Counted from the stretch's first letter, positions 22,541 to 35,343 are shown. The stretch is 64,000 nt of DNA from Simmondsia chinensis (GCA_018398585.1 JAGTTD010000010.1:4481501-4545500), one strand, 5' to 3'. Notes: generated by a model from the letters alone, not told the origin. Program-made: numbers and translations.

Positions 22541-25500
22541 TCACTGCTTTTGCTTTCTGGTTATGTCATATAGCACACAGGCATCTGCAGCAGTCTTCAG
22601 CTGCAAAAAGAAGGGAAAAAAGGATGAAGTATGATGAAGAAGAGTTATTCACTCGTAAATATTAAGATAAATGGAGATAATAATTATGATGCTCTAAGTT
22701 TCACAAGTAGACACATCTTGAACAAGTCACCTTTGGTTAATACCACACAAGTGGAAGAATCATTGGAGAGAAATAGGCTGACAAAAGAAACCTAAGGAAG
22801 AGGGAAAAAAGCATGTGAAATTTACATGGAAAACCTTTACAAAGAAGGTCAAAACTGATGCAGTTAAACCAGAAAGAGTGGCTAGATTTCCCTTTTCGAG
22901 GCTTAACTAGACTTGATGATAGAAATTGGAGGGGGGGAGAAATTCAAAGAGAGGGAGAAGAGTATAGTGGGGAGAAGATTCAACTTTAACATTCATCCAA
23001 TGCTCAAGCTCAACAACTACCCAGTAGTGCCTCAAAGAGACTCCCGCCAAGGTAGGGTTTAAGAAGGGTAAAATGTACTCAACCTTACCCCTATAGGGTG
23101 CTACATTGTAGAGAGGGTGTTTCCAAATCCAATGCTCAAGCCCATACAACCTAGTTACCTTTTATACTAAATCAGCCAATTACTCACTAAAAGACAAGAT
23201 TACCTAAATTACTATTAAAATAAAACTGCCAACTAAAATACTACTAGGTCATGCACGTGATTAATTTATTTTGCCCTGCAACGAAAATGAAGAGAGAGAG
23301 AACCTGATAGCATCTATATAAATGGTACATTACACAAAACAGTTTGTTTTTTGACTCAAGTGTGTCGGGGAGGGGTGTTAATCCAAAAAAGAGAGATTAT
23401 TAAGAAAAACAAGAATTATTAACATAAAGCTTTCCAATCCCTAGAGGGATATTTTGGATTTGCCCCTATAGTTTACATAGAAAGATCAAAAGAAAAACGC
23501 TGAAGATTTTGGGCAACATGTGTGGAATATTCCCTCTTTTCCATGAACTCACGAAAGCCAATGCACCCAAGAACTCTAATAAAAACATGCACATATATCA
23601 CTTTTGTCTCTCTAACTCTGAACCGAACCTACTTATGTCACATTCCATATACCACATTCCCTCCCATATTTTCAAATCGAGATAGCAGAAGCTATAAACT
23701 AGATATAGCAAAGGTACAAGGGGTGCTTCCGTGTACCACATACATGCCAAAAAATTTCATATGCACAACCCACCCCATGCGAGAGTAGTACTAAGATGGG
23801 TGACCTCCTAGAAATTCCTCGTGTTGCGCCCCTTAGGTTGGGGATTCTCGGAAACAACCTCTCTTTAGGGCAGCACCCTGAAGGGGGAAAGCTGCGTACA
23901 TCCCCCCCGACCCTGCTTAGGCGGGAGCCCTTGGGGCATAGGGAATATTAGGTATAAAGCAATCCGATACCCACACTATTATCTGCAAGTACCCAACAAT
24001 ATCAACCCTTTTGTCTCTACCTCCTCTGAAACTACCTATGTCAACATTCCCTCCCACATTCACAAATCCAGATAGCAGCTTTAGATGCCAAGACGAGATG
24101 CTAGTTTCACAAATCGGTCATTGCAGGCCTGTACTCCCCCATTACTTTATTGCTCATGCAGAAGCTGCTAAACCTATCTGCTAGGAACTCTTGAAGTTGA
24201 CAAAAAGTTGCGACCTCACATGAAAATTCCGGAAGCATGTTTTGTCAACAAGCTTTATCATGCAAATTTTAGGTCAAGACCAAGACACGATAACTTGGCA
24301 ACCAGGGCCTTGCACGTTCTTCAGGTTTGTAATTATAATGAAAATCCTATCCTTACCTGTATTCTTCTTTCTTTGACTAAGCATGCAAATATCTATACTT
24401 TCTCATAGTCTCGTGTAAGTGAGATGAGTTGAGCGGAACACCCCTTTCCTGATCTCGAGCCCAACAACTGCTTCCGAAATCGAGTTCGAATTGAGCTTTT
24501 ATCAAGCTTTTAACTATTGTTTGAACTTGATACTTGGCTCGACTCATCTTATCAATCAAATGGAGTTGAATCGAGCTCATAATCAAGCCAAGCTCGCTAC
24601 AAAATCCAACTACTTGAATTACAATCGAACTATTATCACATTATTCTTTTAGCTAATACCGATCGTGAAAGCCTTTATCAAGCCCTTATCAACTTGTTCA
24701 CAAATGTTAATGAGTCAAGCACCCTTATTCAAACTCAACTTGCTAAATTTATTGAGCTCGCACAAACTTCACTGGATATTGAGCCTCCAAAACAAACATG
24801 AATGAGCCATACTCAATATCGAACACGAGCATTTCATCAAACGTTTCTTTTGATTACAACCTATTTGTGAGGCTTGGAATTCTGACAACCTAAATAGCAC
24901 TTACAAAGGAAATAGTCTCATTGATTGGCAATTTTGTCTGGCGTTGCATTTTGGTGCAAGGCTAAGCAATTTAAAGTAAAAACATTTAATGACAATTTCA
25001 CGTATAAATTCTAAGTATCTTCGTTTTCTATGGTGTTTAGGACAGACAGGTAATAAGAACATTTCAATCAATGTTTCGACTATTAATCCTTTGGATACTG
25101 CTCACCTTTAAAGTTTGTGCAGCCTAGCATAAGAATTGTAAAGTAATAAATGATATGACATAGAAATGCCAAAACATGCACAAGGGCTATAAGAGTTAAA
25201 ATAGCCTAGACAGCAAGGAATGCCAGATTTAATGGCTTCCCAACACTCATAAGCCCTGAAAGAGTACATACAGAGAATGATTCATTTCAGTCATACATAA
25301 AGACGAAGTCCTGAATCGTCGACTCAAGCAAAGGATGTACAATATGCCCAATTAAACCTTGTGAAGGTTAGAGGAGAATTATGAAGATCAGTGAAGTGAA
25401 ATTTCAGATGAACCCGGTACTCACAACAAGAGTAGGAAACCAATGAAAGTAGTGGTTTCATTGTCATAGATTAAGTGCAGAAATAGACCAACATCACCAT

Positions 25501-28347
25501 AAAAAATACAGCAAAACATCCCAGTGCCTAGGAGGGCCCCCGCTATGGCAGGTCTGGGGGGAGGACATATGCAGTCTTACCCTTACAGGCCTATCCTGAA
25601 GGGAGGCTGTTTACAAGGCTCCCAACCTTAAAAGAAAAGAAAAGGATAAACAATTGGAAATCATTTTCCTACTTAAGTAGCAAAAAATGATCAACTTATT
25701 CATTCCGATGTATGGACAACAGTGTGATTGCAGAGAAAGTTCCTGGGTGGGAGAGTGACGTACCTGTATCACATTAACTATCTGCTTAACAGCCCATCCA
25801 AATAGAACTAGAACTTCCAGGACACAAAGAGGCAAACTTTGTCTTCCAGATGCCACTAGAACCTACAATGTGATCACACAAAAATCGGTAATATAAAGGA
25901 TGAGTCGATTCAAGAAAATAAGAAGAAATGGAAACACCTTTTTGAGTAATTAAATCTTACATTGATCACATCTTCACTTTGGCTCTTCGCAAGAACAAAT
26001 AGGATTATGTACAGAACCTGTGAAATTATCAAATTACATGAAGAACTGCATTCTAATGAGCTTCCCTGCGTTGACATATAGACCGAATTTCTGAAACTTA
26101 CCTCACATGAGACACAACAGAAGGCCATAAATATCCGGTTCCCATAGTATGCTCTAAAAAGCCAATTAGAGCTGTCTTTTACATCTTTATGACTAGCCTT
26201 CCCTGACAAGAAAGAACTACAACGAAAAAGTAATGAAATTTGTTTAGTAGCCCAATACAGAACCAAACACTCAAACAGAAGTTCGCGCCATAGCCAATAG
26301 AACAGTGTTAAACAGCAAAAATGACATCTCTGGATACCTGTACATCTGGAGCCAGTGGCTGGCAATATCCAACGCAAGCAATGACACAAAAAACAAGCCA
26401 GGCCTGAAAATATATACATCTACTGATGTCAGGTGCACACATATATCAAAGAAGCTGATAAGATCTTTCGGATGGAAATACACATTACCTATATATTTGA
26501 GAAAGTATCACGAGTAAACAGGCCGTGCTAATCCTGGATCAATCAAGTTTTCAAATGAGTTAAGGCAAGCATAGTTTGATGTAACATTTGCAGGTGCAAA
26601 GAGGAGAGAGGAAGAGCACCTATCCGTCACCATGTCCAGAACAGCTCCAAAAGTTGATACTGAAAGTATGTGATAAAAGAGTCAAAAGCTAAATTAGATA
26701 TTCTCGCATGTGTACATACGGGCATAACCCATTGAGGTAACATGTTATTCTACAATACAGAACATGCAGAACTTTAAGATCTATAGAAAGAAACTTGAGG
26801 TCCCGTTTTCATTAATGTAGCTCTGACTGGATTGATGTAGCCCAGTAACTCAATTCATATTGGAAAAAATAGACAAAGATTACCACTGATCAAATGGTGA
26901 AGATTAGGTCACTTCAAGCGTAATGAATGCAATTACATTAGTTCAGAGAGGACATAAAACAGAAGAATCAAGTTTCCATTTCTAAAGTTAGGGGATTGCA
27001 GTACCATGTTTCTCTGAAATGCCAAAATAAAATGTATGTAGTTAGAGCATAGTGATCGCATGACAAAATACAAGAAAATGGGAAGGCTTTACTTAGAGTT
27101 TCAAGCTAGCAACTTAAATCTGGATACTTTACCCTCTTTAACACTGCAATATCCATAAAGGATAAGAAAATATTGCCAAACGAGTATCTAGAGTCCCCTA
27201 AAAAATATAAATAGCATAGCATCCATAGAAACCCGGATTTAAAGAGGGTAAGAAGTTCTACATAGATGTTCCAATGCTACCACGGCTCTGACAATACCTA
27301 CAGAAGCTGCTGAATAAGAGCCAAACAGAGCAATCACACTCCACAAAGGGAACAGACATAAGCTAATGGTTAAAAGGATTTTTAGCATCATTCAATAATT
27401 TGACCATTGCAACACTGAAAATATGCGTTTCTCTGAAGATTTACCTTGGTAGACCCGCAAAAGATGAGTTCATCAAAAATGATTTAATCATAATTGGTAA
27501 TACTATGCCTTACTCTCAGAATACTAACGACAGAGATCTATAGAATCAAAACAAAAATCTTATTTACATGACAAGAATTCTATAAGGATTTAAATCATAT
27601 CAGAGGCGACAAAGTTCATACTGTCTTGCAGTTACTGATGCAAGCCTCAACCTTTTCAAAGCTGGAAGTGGTGGTATGTGCAGCAACACAGTAAACTTTC
27701 AATTCAGTAATCAATTATTATTAGTGAGGACATTCTAACCAAACAAAATTTTCCGAAAAGCAACTCCTACGCCAACATGATGTTGGTGACCAGCTTGCCA
27801 TAGCACTACTGTTTGAGAACAGGCAACCACTGCCTACAAGAAAGCGTATTCCAATGTGCATTAGTTACCTTGGTTGAATTTACGAGCGAACCATCCATCT
27901 AAGCCATCACATACAAAGCTGCAATCAAAAAGGCAGCAATATTACACTTGAATTCCACATAACAAAGACCAGGAAAGTCAAACTAGAACCATACATGTAA
28001 GGACTACAAGCTGCAAGTCAATAGTGGTCACCTTATAAAATAAAGAATCGCAAAAAGCTCCTTATGGGAGAAACATATAGCAAAGGCAGCACAATTCATT
28101 AAAACCCTAATGTAACCTGCATCACCAGAAATATAAGTGTGGATAAAACATTAAGACAAAGCGCACTGCTCCCATTGTTGATAGGCCTAAATACCCTTTA
28201 CAATGATGCAGAAAAACGAGAGAGGGCCCGGGGGGGGGGGGGGGGGGGGCGCTCCTAAAAGAAAATTGAATAAACAAAATGTTTACCTATAATATTGGGT
28301 ATGTAAAGATATATAGTCATCATCCTCAATTTAGGTGTATCAGACAT
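22541..28347 (-). CDS. PIS1: CDP-diacylglycerol-inositol 3-phosphatidyltransferase (phosphatidylinositol synthase), 10 coding exons
   Basis: It makes phosphatidylinositol from CDP-diacylglycerol and myo-inositol in the ER membrane. Exons 5' to 3': 28347-28287, 28116-28032, 27918-27869, 26659-26620, 26533-26489, 26403-26338, 26216-26102, 26017-25961, 25862-25764, 22600-22541. They total 678 bp (225 residues plus stop), close to the 227 of Arabidopsis PIS1. All introns are GT-AG and phases agree. It starts MSDTPKLRMMTIYLYIPNII. The CDP-alcohol phosphotransferase motif DGx2ARx8Gx3Dx3D reads D53, D56-G57, A60-R61, G70, D74, D78, complete. Hydrophobic membrane stretches include FFVSLLALDIASHW and VLYIILFVLA. 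The last intron (22601-25763) holds SINE and LINE pieces. It should be functional; the paralogue number is a homology guess. Confidence 0.95.
22740..23180. repeat. Retroelement-LTR-like remnant in PIS last intron
   Basis: ATTTACATGGAAAACCTTTA resembles the copia LTR phrase at 9529 (ATTTACATGAAAACCCCTTTAC), followed by mixed AT-rich sequence. A LINE/SINE tail is inserted within it. Not enough remains to place borders. Confidence 0.3.
23013..23126 (-). mobile_element. LINE/SINE 3'-tail insertion in PIS last intron
   Basis: ACAACTACCCAGTAGTGCCT, ACCTTACCCCTATAGGGTGC and AGAGAGGGTGTTTCCAA align to the RTE-LINE/SINE 3' end. An 18-bp TSD with one mismatch (ATCCAATGCTCAAGCYCA at 22995-23012 and 23127-23144) bounds it. 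5'-truncated. Confidence 0.85.
23777..23950 (+). mobile_element. 5S-headed SINE copy, 5'-truncated, in PIS last intron
   Basis: GCGAGAGTAGTACTAAGATG and GGTGACCTCCTAGAAATTCC match the 3' half of 5S rRNA. It continues into the shared body (GGATTCTCGGAAACAACCTC, AAGCTGCGTACATCC, GCGGGAGCCCTTGGGGCATA). I could not find a convincing TSD. Confidence 0.8.
24420..24850. repeat. hAT-like 'GAGCTCGAGC' repeat relic in PIS last intron
   Basis: Dense in TCGAGC, GCTCG and TCAAGC words (for example CAAGCCAAGCTCGCTAC), the same wording as the hAT-like element at 33921-34635. Borders not found. Confidence 0.35.
25518..25631 (-). mobile_element. LINE/SINE 3'-tail copy in PIS last intron
   Basis: ATCCCAGTGCCTAGGAGGGC, GGTCTGGGGGGAGGACATAT, CCCTTACAGGCCTATCCTGA and GGAGGCTGTTTACAAGGCTC align to the RTE tail. 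The AAC repeat at the tail end has been lost or mutated to ACAGCAAAAC. No clear TSD. Confidence 0.7.
28230..28249. repeat. Poly-G run (20 G) in PIS intron 1
   Basis: An uninterrupted run of 20 guanines following GGGCCC, in the intron after the first coding exon. Comparable runs occur in and beyond the right MULE end. Confidence 0.85.
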
Positions 28348-28589
28348 GGTTGATTTCTACAACAAAGCAAGATTGTCTTCACCACATAAGTTGAATGGTC
28401 TTCTAGTTACTTTTTCCTGCGAGCATCGATAACATGTCGACGTAACTATCAGATGGAAGTGAATGGAAACCACATCCTCTCCCACTATGATAAAATGACC
28501 TATATAAATATGTTATGGCTCTCATGGATAAGATCCCAGTACAATTTCTAACACCAGAATCAATTAATTCATAACATATAAACCTCTAA

Positions 28590-29745
28590 GGTCTTGTTTG
28601 GCGCATTGAAGCCTACAATTAGGGTTAACATTGGAATTGGGGTCTAGAATTCCAATTCAATGGAATTAGGTTTTAACTAAAATCATACATTCCAATTTCT
28701 TTGGATGGATGGAAGAAATTGTAATTCCGTATTAACCCTATTGATCTGAAAACTTAAAATGATTCAACACTAACCCAAAGACTAAACCAACCCAACCTAA
28801 ATTTGACCCGAAACTCAAACTCACCCTACTTGAATGACTCAAACCTAAATTGATCTGACCCGACTGGAGCTTGATCCGTGTAACTTAAGTTGGAATTATC
28901 CAAACCGATAGACCTAAAATCTAAGATGACTCAAACCTAAAATGACCCTACCTAAATCGAGTCAGACATGAACATGACCAACTGATCTTGACCAAAACCT
29001 ATAGATAACTAAAACTGAACTTGATCTGACATGACTCAGCTCAACCTAACTTTGACCTAGCCCAGGTAACTCGGAACTAAAAATGATGCAACCTGATTAA
29101 CTTGAAACCAATATCCCCTAAATCATCCTACCCAACTCAAACCTGACCTATGCTAATTCGAATTCTAAAATGTGTCCATTTGGCAAACACAAAATGCGAA
29201 ATAACTTAAGCACAATATGGTTCAATTATAACCCAACCCAAGTTGACCCGAAACTTGAATTGATCCAATTTGTCTGAAACCCTACCCTAGTCAGCTCGAA
29301 ATCCGGAATAATCTAACTTGATTGACTCAAAACCCGGGACGATTAGCTATGGAATAACAAACTTCCAGTTCTTTGGTTAGCCAAAAAATGAAATTTCAAT
29401 TCCATCCTAATTCAAATTCCATCAGTATAGGGATTACAATTATAATTCCACAATCCAATTTCAAAACCCATGTGCCAATGGCCCAATTGAAATGCATAAT
29501 AACCATCATTAATGAGAATGAAATGATTTAAGCATCTCATCCATGTATGTCTTCATCCCAAAATTCCATCCTAATTCAAATTCCATCAGTATAAGGATTA
29601 GAATTACAATTCCACAATCCAATTTCAAAATCCATGCGCCAATGGCCCAATTGAAATGCATAACCATCATTAATGAGAATGAAATGATTTAAGCATCATG
29701 GTTGAATCCAGATTCATCCACGTATGTCTTCATTCCAAAATTACG
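28590..29745. repeat. Repeat-derived block in the PIS 5'UTR intron
   Basis: It starts GGTCTTGTTTGGCGCATTG, typical of MITE ends. From 28740 to 29330 there are many degenerate ACCCRAACYY / TTGACCCGA words. A direct duplication of ~165 bp follows (about 29397-29561 and 29562-29745, both with TTCCATCCTAATTCAAATTC and GCCAATGGCCCAATTGAAAT). No coding capacity. Confidence 0.55.
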
Positions 29746-29789
29746 CATTATAACACTCAATTGAATGCCCATCTCATAACATCAAGGAA

Positions 29790-29918
29790 CAATACAACAA
29801 CAACAACCCGGTGCCTCTCCCACCACAGCAGGGTTAGGCGACTAAGATATATGCAGCCTTACCCCCACAAGTTGCTACCCTGAAGAGAGGCTATTCCGGA
29901 GGGCTCCTAACCTTAAAG
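29790..29918 (-). mobile_element. LINE/SINE 3'-tail insertion in PIS 5'UTR intron
   Basis: ACAACAACAACAACCCGGTG, CCTTACCCCCACAAGTTGCT and AGAGAGGCTATTCCGGAGGG match the RTE tail. A TSD AACATCAAGGAA flanks it (29778-29789 and 29919-29930). Confidence 0.85.
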
Positions 29919-30113
29919 AACATCAAGGAAAGATACAGATTCATAAATGATGAAGTTGACGTATTCTACTATGAAATAAATCAATCAACTATCCAAAATC
30001 CTCCAAGTCATTGGTGACGGCAGGCCAGCGGTGGCGCGTAGCCGTACGCGCTTCGGTCAAGAAGAGCAGCGCCGCGTGGCGGTGTTTGACCGCCCACGAC
30101 CAGATCGGTATAC

Positions 30114-30310
30114 CTGAGTGGTCGAAATCAAAGCCCAGGAGACTGACTCCGTCGTACGGCGGTGGATCGACCGGTCCTGGTTCGAAGAGGACGGCGGCGG
30201 AGGAGAGAAGTGGCGGTGTGAGTCGAGCTCAGCGGTGGTGCGCGCAAGGTGGTGGTGGTTTTTTAGGGTTAGGGTTTCCGTAGAAGGAAGAAACGAGAGA
30301 TTCGGGCGCT
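30114..30310 (-). promoter_or_regulatory. Probable PIS 5'UTR leader exon and telo-box
   Basis: A GC-rich island in AT-rich DNA. On the minus strand it holds AAACCCTAACCCTAA (30277-30263), a telo-box common near plant transcription starts, and CTCTCCTCCGCCGCCG. It can end at a donor CACTCAG/GTATAC at 30114. A matching acceptor TTGTTGTAG lies about 9 bp upstream of the PIS start codon. The transcript structure is inferred; cDNA is needed. Confidence 0.45.
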
Positions 30311-30379
30311 GTGATGGTCAAAAAAAAACAAAAAAAACAAAAAAAAACAAAAAAAAGAAAGGATTTATTTATATTTTAT

Positions 30380-30876
30380 TATCCGATATTTTTTAAAATA
30401 ATAAAAATGACTCTGAATTTTTTAAATTAATAAAAAGGCTCCTAAGTTTTTATGTTATTAATAAAGAAGACTCTTCTCTAGCATGATAACATCATTTTTT
30501 ATAAACATAATTGACGTGACAATTATTTTTTTATTAATATTACAGTAAAATGACAAAGTACACTTACTGCTTATATTCTTACATTATTAGGACAAAATTC
30601 CAAATGTTATAATCTAAAAAAATCTATTTTCTCTTAATTTATTTAAAAATATGGTTATTAAAGGGTACTTTTATTATTTTACTGTAGCATTAATAAAAAT
30701 GTAACTTCCACTTCAGTTTGTCGATAGAAAATGATATTATCATGCCGGAGAGTGAACCTTTTATTAATATGAAAAAAATTAGGGGTCTTTTTATTAATAT
30801 GACAAAAACTTAGGGGCCTCTTTATCAGCTCAAAAGGTCAGAGTCCTTTTTATTATTTCAAAAAACGTCGGGTTAC
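30380..30876. repeat. Long inverted repeat (MITE-like) immediately upstream of PIS
   Basis: The left arm (30380-~30565: ATCCGATATTTTTTAAAATA, AATGACTCTGAA, GGCTCCTAAGTTTTTATG, GCATGATAACATCATTTT) pairs with the right arm (~30690-30876: AAAATGATATTATCATGCC, GACAAAAACTTAGGGGCCTC, GTCAGAGTCC, ACGTCGGGTTAC). The ~185-bp arms surround an AT-rich loop. Transcribed, it would fold into a long hairpin. Confidence 0.75.
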
Positions 30877-33260
30877 TAAAATGTAAATAACCCAAAACAA
30901 AATTAGAATTTTTTTTTTTTGAAGAGATAAAGAGAACAATGCACGAGTTGTTGATAAATGACTCATTCTAGTGAATTAACATAAGCAAATTTTTTTTCAA
31001 GTTTTTGCCATTACTTCCCAACACTCGGGGGAGCGGGTGATGAGTTTTGAACCTGCGACTATTGCTTTGGGGGTAAGAGACGAACTACTATACTAACATA
31101 TTTAGCTCAAAGGTATGTGAGATTCATGAGAATGTTAGACCTTGCCAACATGCGGGTATGTTTTGGCTTGGAGATGCCACTGTGGCTACTCCACCCTTTG
31201 CCGTGTGATCTTGTGGGGTCTGTTCTTGTGTTTTGTGTTTTAAAAGACATTGTGAATCCCGACTTGTAGGTCCAATGTTGTAATACATTTGCTCGATTCT
31301 CTAGCTTAGAGGCAACAAACTTTCCTTCCTTAGTGGGGTTTTAGTAACGAGGATGCATTTGGTTTTTGCTACTCGAAGTCAAATTTCTCAAAGTTCTTTT
31401 TCCGGTAGAAACCAGAGAATGTCCAAAGTGCTTGGGAGGCATCAATATAGAGACCGGTAGAATACTTTTTATCTGTGTGGCATAGAGCCCCTTTTACTGT
31501 ATTGTTCTATTTATTAAGGGCTATGTTTGTATATGTAAATTTGTAAGTGAACTCACCCCCTTTTAAGGGCAGCGATCAATATAGTAATTTTGAATTGCAC
31601 CGAGTACGGTCACAGTCCTCCAATGCAATTATGTATATTTCGCCAAGTATGGTTATAGACTTATAGTTCAAGTTTTACTTCTAGATATACCTTTTGGGAT
31701 GGAATGAGAATCTTTTGGTTTGTTCTTATCCAATATCGAGTTCGGCTTTCCTACCTCTATTTTTCAATATTAAAGCAATTTAAGCACAAGGTGTGAGGTG
31801 ATCATGTGCATTATCCATACTTCAAGCCCAGACGGGCATTTGCGTTAGGGGGCATGTTAGAGTACAATACCAATCCTAGGCCTTCACCCATCAGATTAGG
31901 CTTTTGTGAAAGTTGGTTCCTTGACAGTTATACTTTTTGTCATTCCCAAGAAATTCCAAATGACTATCGCAATATATATTTAAGTAGGAACCTTACGACT
32001 AGGTTTTTGTTTAAAATAACTCCTCTTGCATTAAACCTTGGTTAAATAAGTTTATCTGGGTTAAGCTTCCAGTCCTTCAAGTTATCCGATACCCCAGAGG
32101 CTGGTTAATAGGTAGAGGTAGCCAGATGAGGACAAGTTGTCTTGACATAAATTTCAAATGATTTACTATTTTGATTTAGAAAATTGAGGGCGGACAATTT
32201 CTAACAATCAAAGAGTTACCTAGACAAGAATGAGTATGTGTCAAAGTAGGCCTCTATGGAAGGCCATTCCCATGCAAGCTATGTCGCAAGATTCAGTCAT
32301 TAGGCTCCTACTTACATTGTTCTCATAAGGCGTGTTGAATGACTCGATCCTTGTTTCAGTTTGTGGATGAAGATTTAGACCTTAATATTCAAGATCTTCC
32401 CACAACTTCTAAAGCGGATTAAATGGGTTACAAATTACATCAAATTAGGGAATTGGAGAGCTCGCCTTCCATTGGGGTTCTTCACCTCTTAAGTTTGCCT
32501 ACCCGAACCGGCATGTAGGACCTCCCAGGGCCGAGTTGGAGGGGCCTAAGGCATCATATGTGTTTAGGGGAGCCAGAGGTCTCACTGGCTCTAGATAGTC
32601 GTATGTAGATCTGCCTCCTTCTCCAATGTCTTAGAGCCAAATTAAGGAAGGTGTACTTGTCAGCAACAATATCCCGAAAATTCAATTATTTAATTTTTAT
32701 TTACTAATAAATAAATAAATAAATGTACGAAACGAGTCATGAGATTGGCGTTGTCTATAATGACATATTAATATTTGATTTTAGGTGGTAAACGAGGTTG
32801 AGCCACATATATACTTAGATCAAAGGAAGTGATATGTTATTAAAATTACGTTTGCAGTCGCTGGCAAATTTGGGATACTTATGATATGTCAAGACTATAA
32901 TATGGTATACGAGATGACTTATCTTGGTCAGGTTGATAGAGATCTAGAAACACCATATTAGTGTCTGTTAATTAGATTGGAATATTGAGTTGGACCACTT
33001 GAATTATTTATTTCACACCATTTTTCTTCAGAAACATTGTTCTGTCTAATAATGCGTAAGAATCAATTCCTAAAATCTAATTTCTCCAAAAAAATCACTA
33101 CAATCTTTAATTATTATAGAGATAACCTCGTAACCAAAATCTCCCCAACAACAAGAAGAGAGAATAGATTAAGTACAAGAAATAACGGGGGCTGGCTCAG
33201 GCTATGTTTTTGCATGTATTGTACAGTGATTATTATTGCTAATTATCAAAAAAATTAAGT
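30877..33260. other. Gene-free intergenic DNA
   Basis: No reading frame with recognisable content. There are AT-rich tracts, an AAATAAATAAATAAAT run near 32690-32720 and a stretch around 31840 (GGGGGCATGTTAGAGTACAA) reminiscent of old LTR-retroelement ends. I cannot assign it further. Confidence 0.4.
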
Positions 33261-33484
33261 TTGGCATCCGTTAACATAACAAAATCAAATAGTAAAAGGA
33301 AAATAAGGAAAGAGAGATGAAGAAATGAGAAAAGAGAATTTAAAAAATTATAGAGTGATTTTAGTAACTAATAAAAATAAAATGTATTTTTCCTTAATTT
33401 GCCCTTAACCCTCCTTAATTTTCTCATTTCTCTTTCCTTATTTTTTCTCTTACTATTTGATTTTGTTGTGTTAACGGGTGCCAA
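33261..33484. mobile_element. MITE with ~70-bp TIRs
   Basis: It starts TTGGCATCCGTTAACATAAC and ends with its complement, ACGGGTGCCAA. The arms continue AAAATCAAATAGTAAAAGGA / CTTACTATTTGATTTTGTTG and then GGAAAATAAGGAAAGAGA / TCTCTTTCCTTATTTTTT. Total 224 bp, no ORF, and no certain TSD, so the superfamily is open. Confidence 0.8.
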
Positions 33485-33920
33485 CCGAGATGATAAGTGC
33501 AAATATAATGCAAAGTTGATGTCCTTTTAATTTTGTCATTCTTCCACTTGGATAAGTGATGAGATAATAAGTTAGGTAACCTATTGTCTAATAATATTGT
33601 TTCTTTCATTTTGTTTATTCCTTTGATCAACCTTTCCTTAAACTTTATTTGACCTAATTAAGCTAATATTTCTTTTCCCATAATTAAATTTGATACTCAA
33701 TATTCATATAAAATGGACAAAAAATCGACGGACATAACTTGTTATTCTTATATTTGTCTTTCTTGTTTCATGTTATGATAATGTGAACCCATTATCTCGT
33801 GAACTTATTACTTGTTTTTTTGTCATTCGATAATTTACTATATCTAGTAACTTTATTATTGGGATAAAAAGACAACTTGAGTGAACATAAAACGCAGGGC
33901 AATGTTTCTTGTGCTATCAT

Positions 33921-34635
33921 TAGGGCTGCAAATGAGCCGAGCCGAGCCACGGTTTGCTCGGATTGACTCGTTAACTAAATGAAACTGGCTCGGTATCAGT
34001 AGCATTTATCTAATCGAACTGCATATCTATGCTCGGCTTGAAACGTTTATTAAATAAGACCGGCTCGGTATCAGTATCATTTAGGGGCTTGATTTGGCGA
34101 GCAGGCTTGTGGAGCTTTATAGGCTCATTTACACATTGGCTCATTGGCTCATTTATTAGGTTTGTTAAGCTCATTTATTATGTTTGTCAGACTCATTTAT
34201 GATCATTTTTACTTGGATTTCTAGAAACATGTAATAAAATAAATCATGCATGAAAATTGGAAATAAAAAAATTTACATGTAATTCAATTCAGTAATTCTA
34301 CACAGCAGCAGAAGAAAAGTATCCAATCAACAAATAACTTGTTAATTGATAAAACAGATGAACTTCACTCTTCAATAATAATAATAATAAAAAAAAACAC
34401 ACATAATGAATGGTGAAGGAAGCGTTACATGGTGCAATCTAGATATGTGAGCCAATAATCGAGCCAGTTCATGAGCCTATAAACGAGCTGACTCGTGAGC
34501 CTTTCGAGCGAGTTAGCCTCGGTTTGATTTAGCTAGTCTATTTAAATGAGTCAAGCCAATTCTCGAGTCAGCTTAGACGAACCCCAGTCAAGTCAAATCA
34601 GCTTGCGAGTCGATTTGGCTCATTTGCCGCCCTTA
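33921..34635. mobile_element. hAT-like non-autonomous element (715 bp)
   Basis: A direct 7-bp TSD CTATCAT at 33914-33920 and 34636-34642 bounds it. The ends are inverted: TAGGGCTGCAAATGAGCC at the left, GGCTCATTTGCCGCCCTTA at the right. The interior is dense in GAGCCGAGCC / GCTCGGCTTG words and has no transposase. The family is common in plant genomes; assignment to hAT rests on end style and TSD size. Confidence 0.8.
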
Positions 34636-34642
34636 CTATCAT

Positions 34643-35164
34643 AGTATCAGGCCGTAGAAGAGAAGGAGAAGTAGGGCGTATTATTAGTGTACATATAAGA
34701 TAGGGTTTTCATTTTCTTTATTCCTATTTTACCCCAAGGGTCAACCTGTTAACCCTGGGAACATTACGTGTAGTTTTTTTTTTTGACCTTTGCCTATATA
34801 ATTAAAGACCTCTATACAGTCACTTTCATTATCAGTCAACATAATTGTTCAATCTTCAACATGCAACGCCTTGTTTTTTCATTCTTTTGGATAGTTGGAG
34901 GCGTGAAAAAAGCCAAAAAAGCTTATAAGTGGAGCCTCCACTATACTAAAATCTCCCCGACGGTACTATAATAATATAGAAGACTTATCCAAGGGACAGC
35001 TTTTTGTTGCTGGATGAAGGTCTTACGTCAGCTAAGAAGACGGAAAATTCCATATTATTTGCGGTCCTGGAGACCGGGGAGATTCCGAGAAAGAAGGGTC
35101 TGTTTCCGTGTAGTCTTGAACTCTTTCTATGGTAAAAATCTCGGGTTCCATAACAACATATACA
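34643..35164. other. Intergenic DNA left of the MULE
   Basis: A T9 tract near 34770 and short random ORFs only. No gene or structured element recognised between the hAT-like element and the MULE target site. Confidence 0.4.
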
Positions 35165-35173
35165 AAAGAAGAT

Positions 35174-35343
35174 GGGAAATCATAGCAAACAGACCCTCAC
35201 CCCCCATTTAATCTATTTTGAACCCCTATCTCACTAAACCAAATCTTTAGGACGATTTTGCCCCTGCCTTTTAACCCCCCAACGTCCAGTCTCTCTCTCC
35301 CCATCTCTCCCCTCATTTAATGCAACTCTATCTCCTCTGCAAA
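35174..35343 (+). repeat. Left MULE terminal inverted repeat
   Basis: It pairs with 62029-62238: GGGAAATCATA.CAAACAGA, TCTATTTTGAACCCCTAT, CACTAAA.CAA, TTTTAGGAC/CTTTAGGAC, CCTTTTAACC, AACGTCCA.TCTCTCTCTC and CCCCTCATTTAATGCAAC occur in the same order. Short C-runs here correspond to long homopolymer runs in the right TIR. Confidence 0.9.

Noticed and set aside
30011..30396. Plus-strand protein-coding ORFs of 90-92 codons in the GC-rich island
   Set aside because: No domain; base composition and telo-box suit a minus-strand 5'UTR of PIS, and the frames are by-products of GC-rich sequence.
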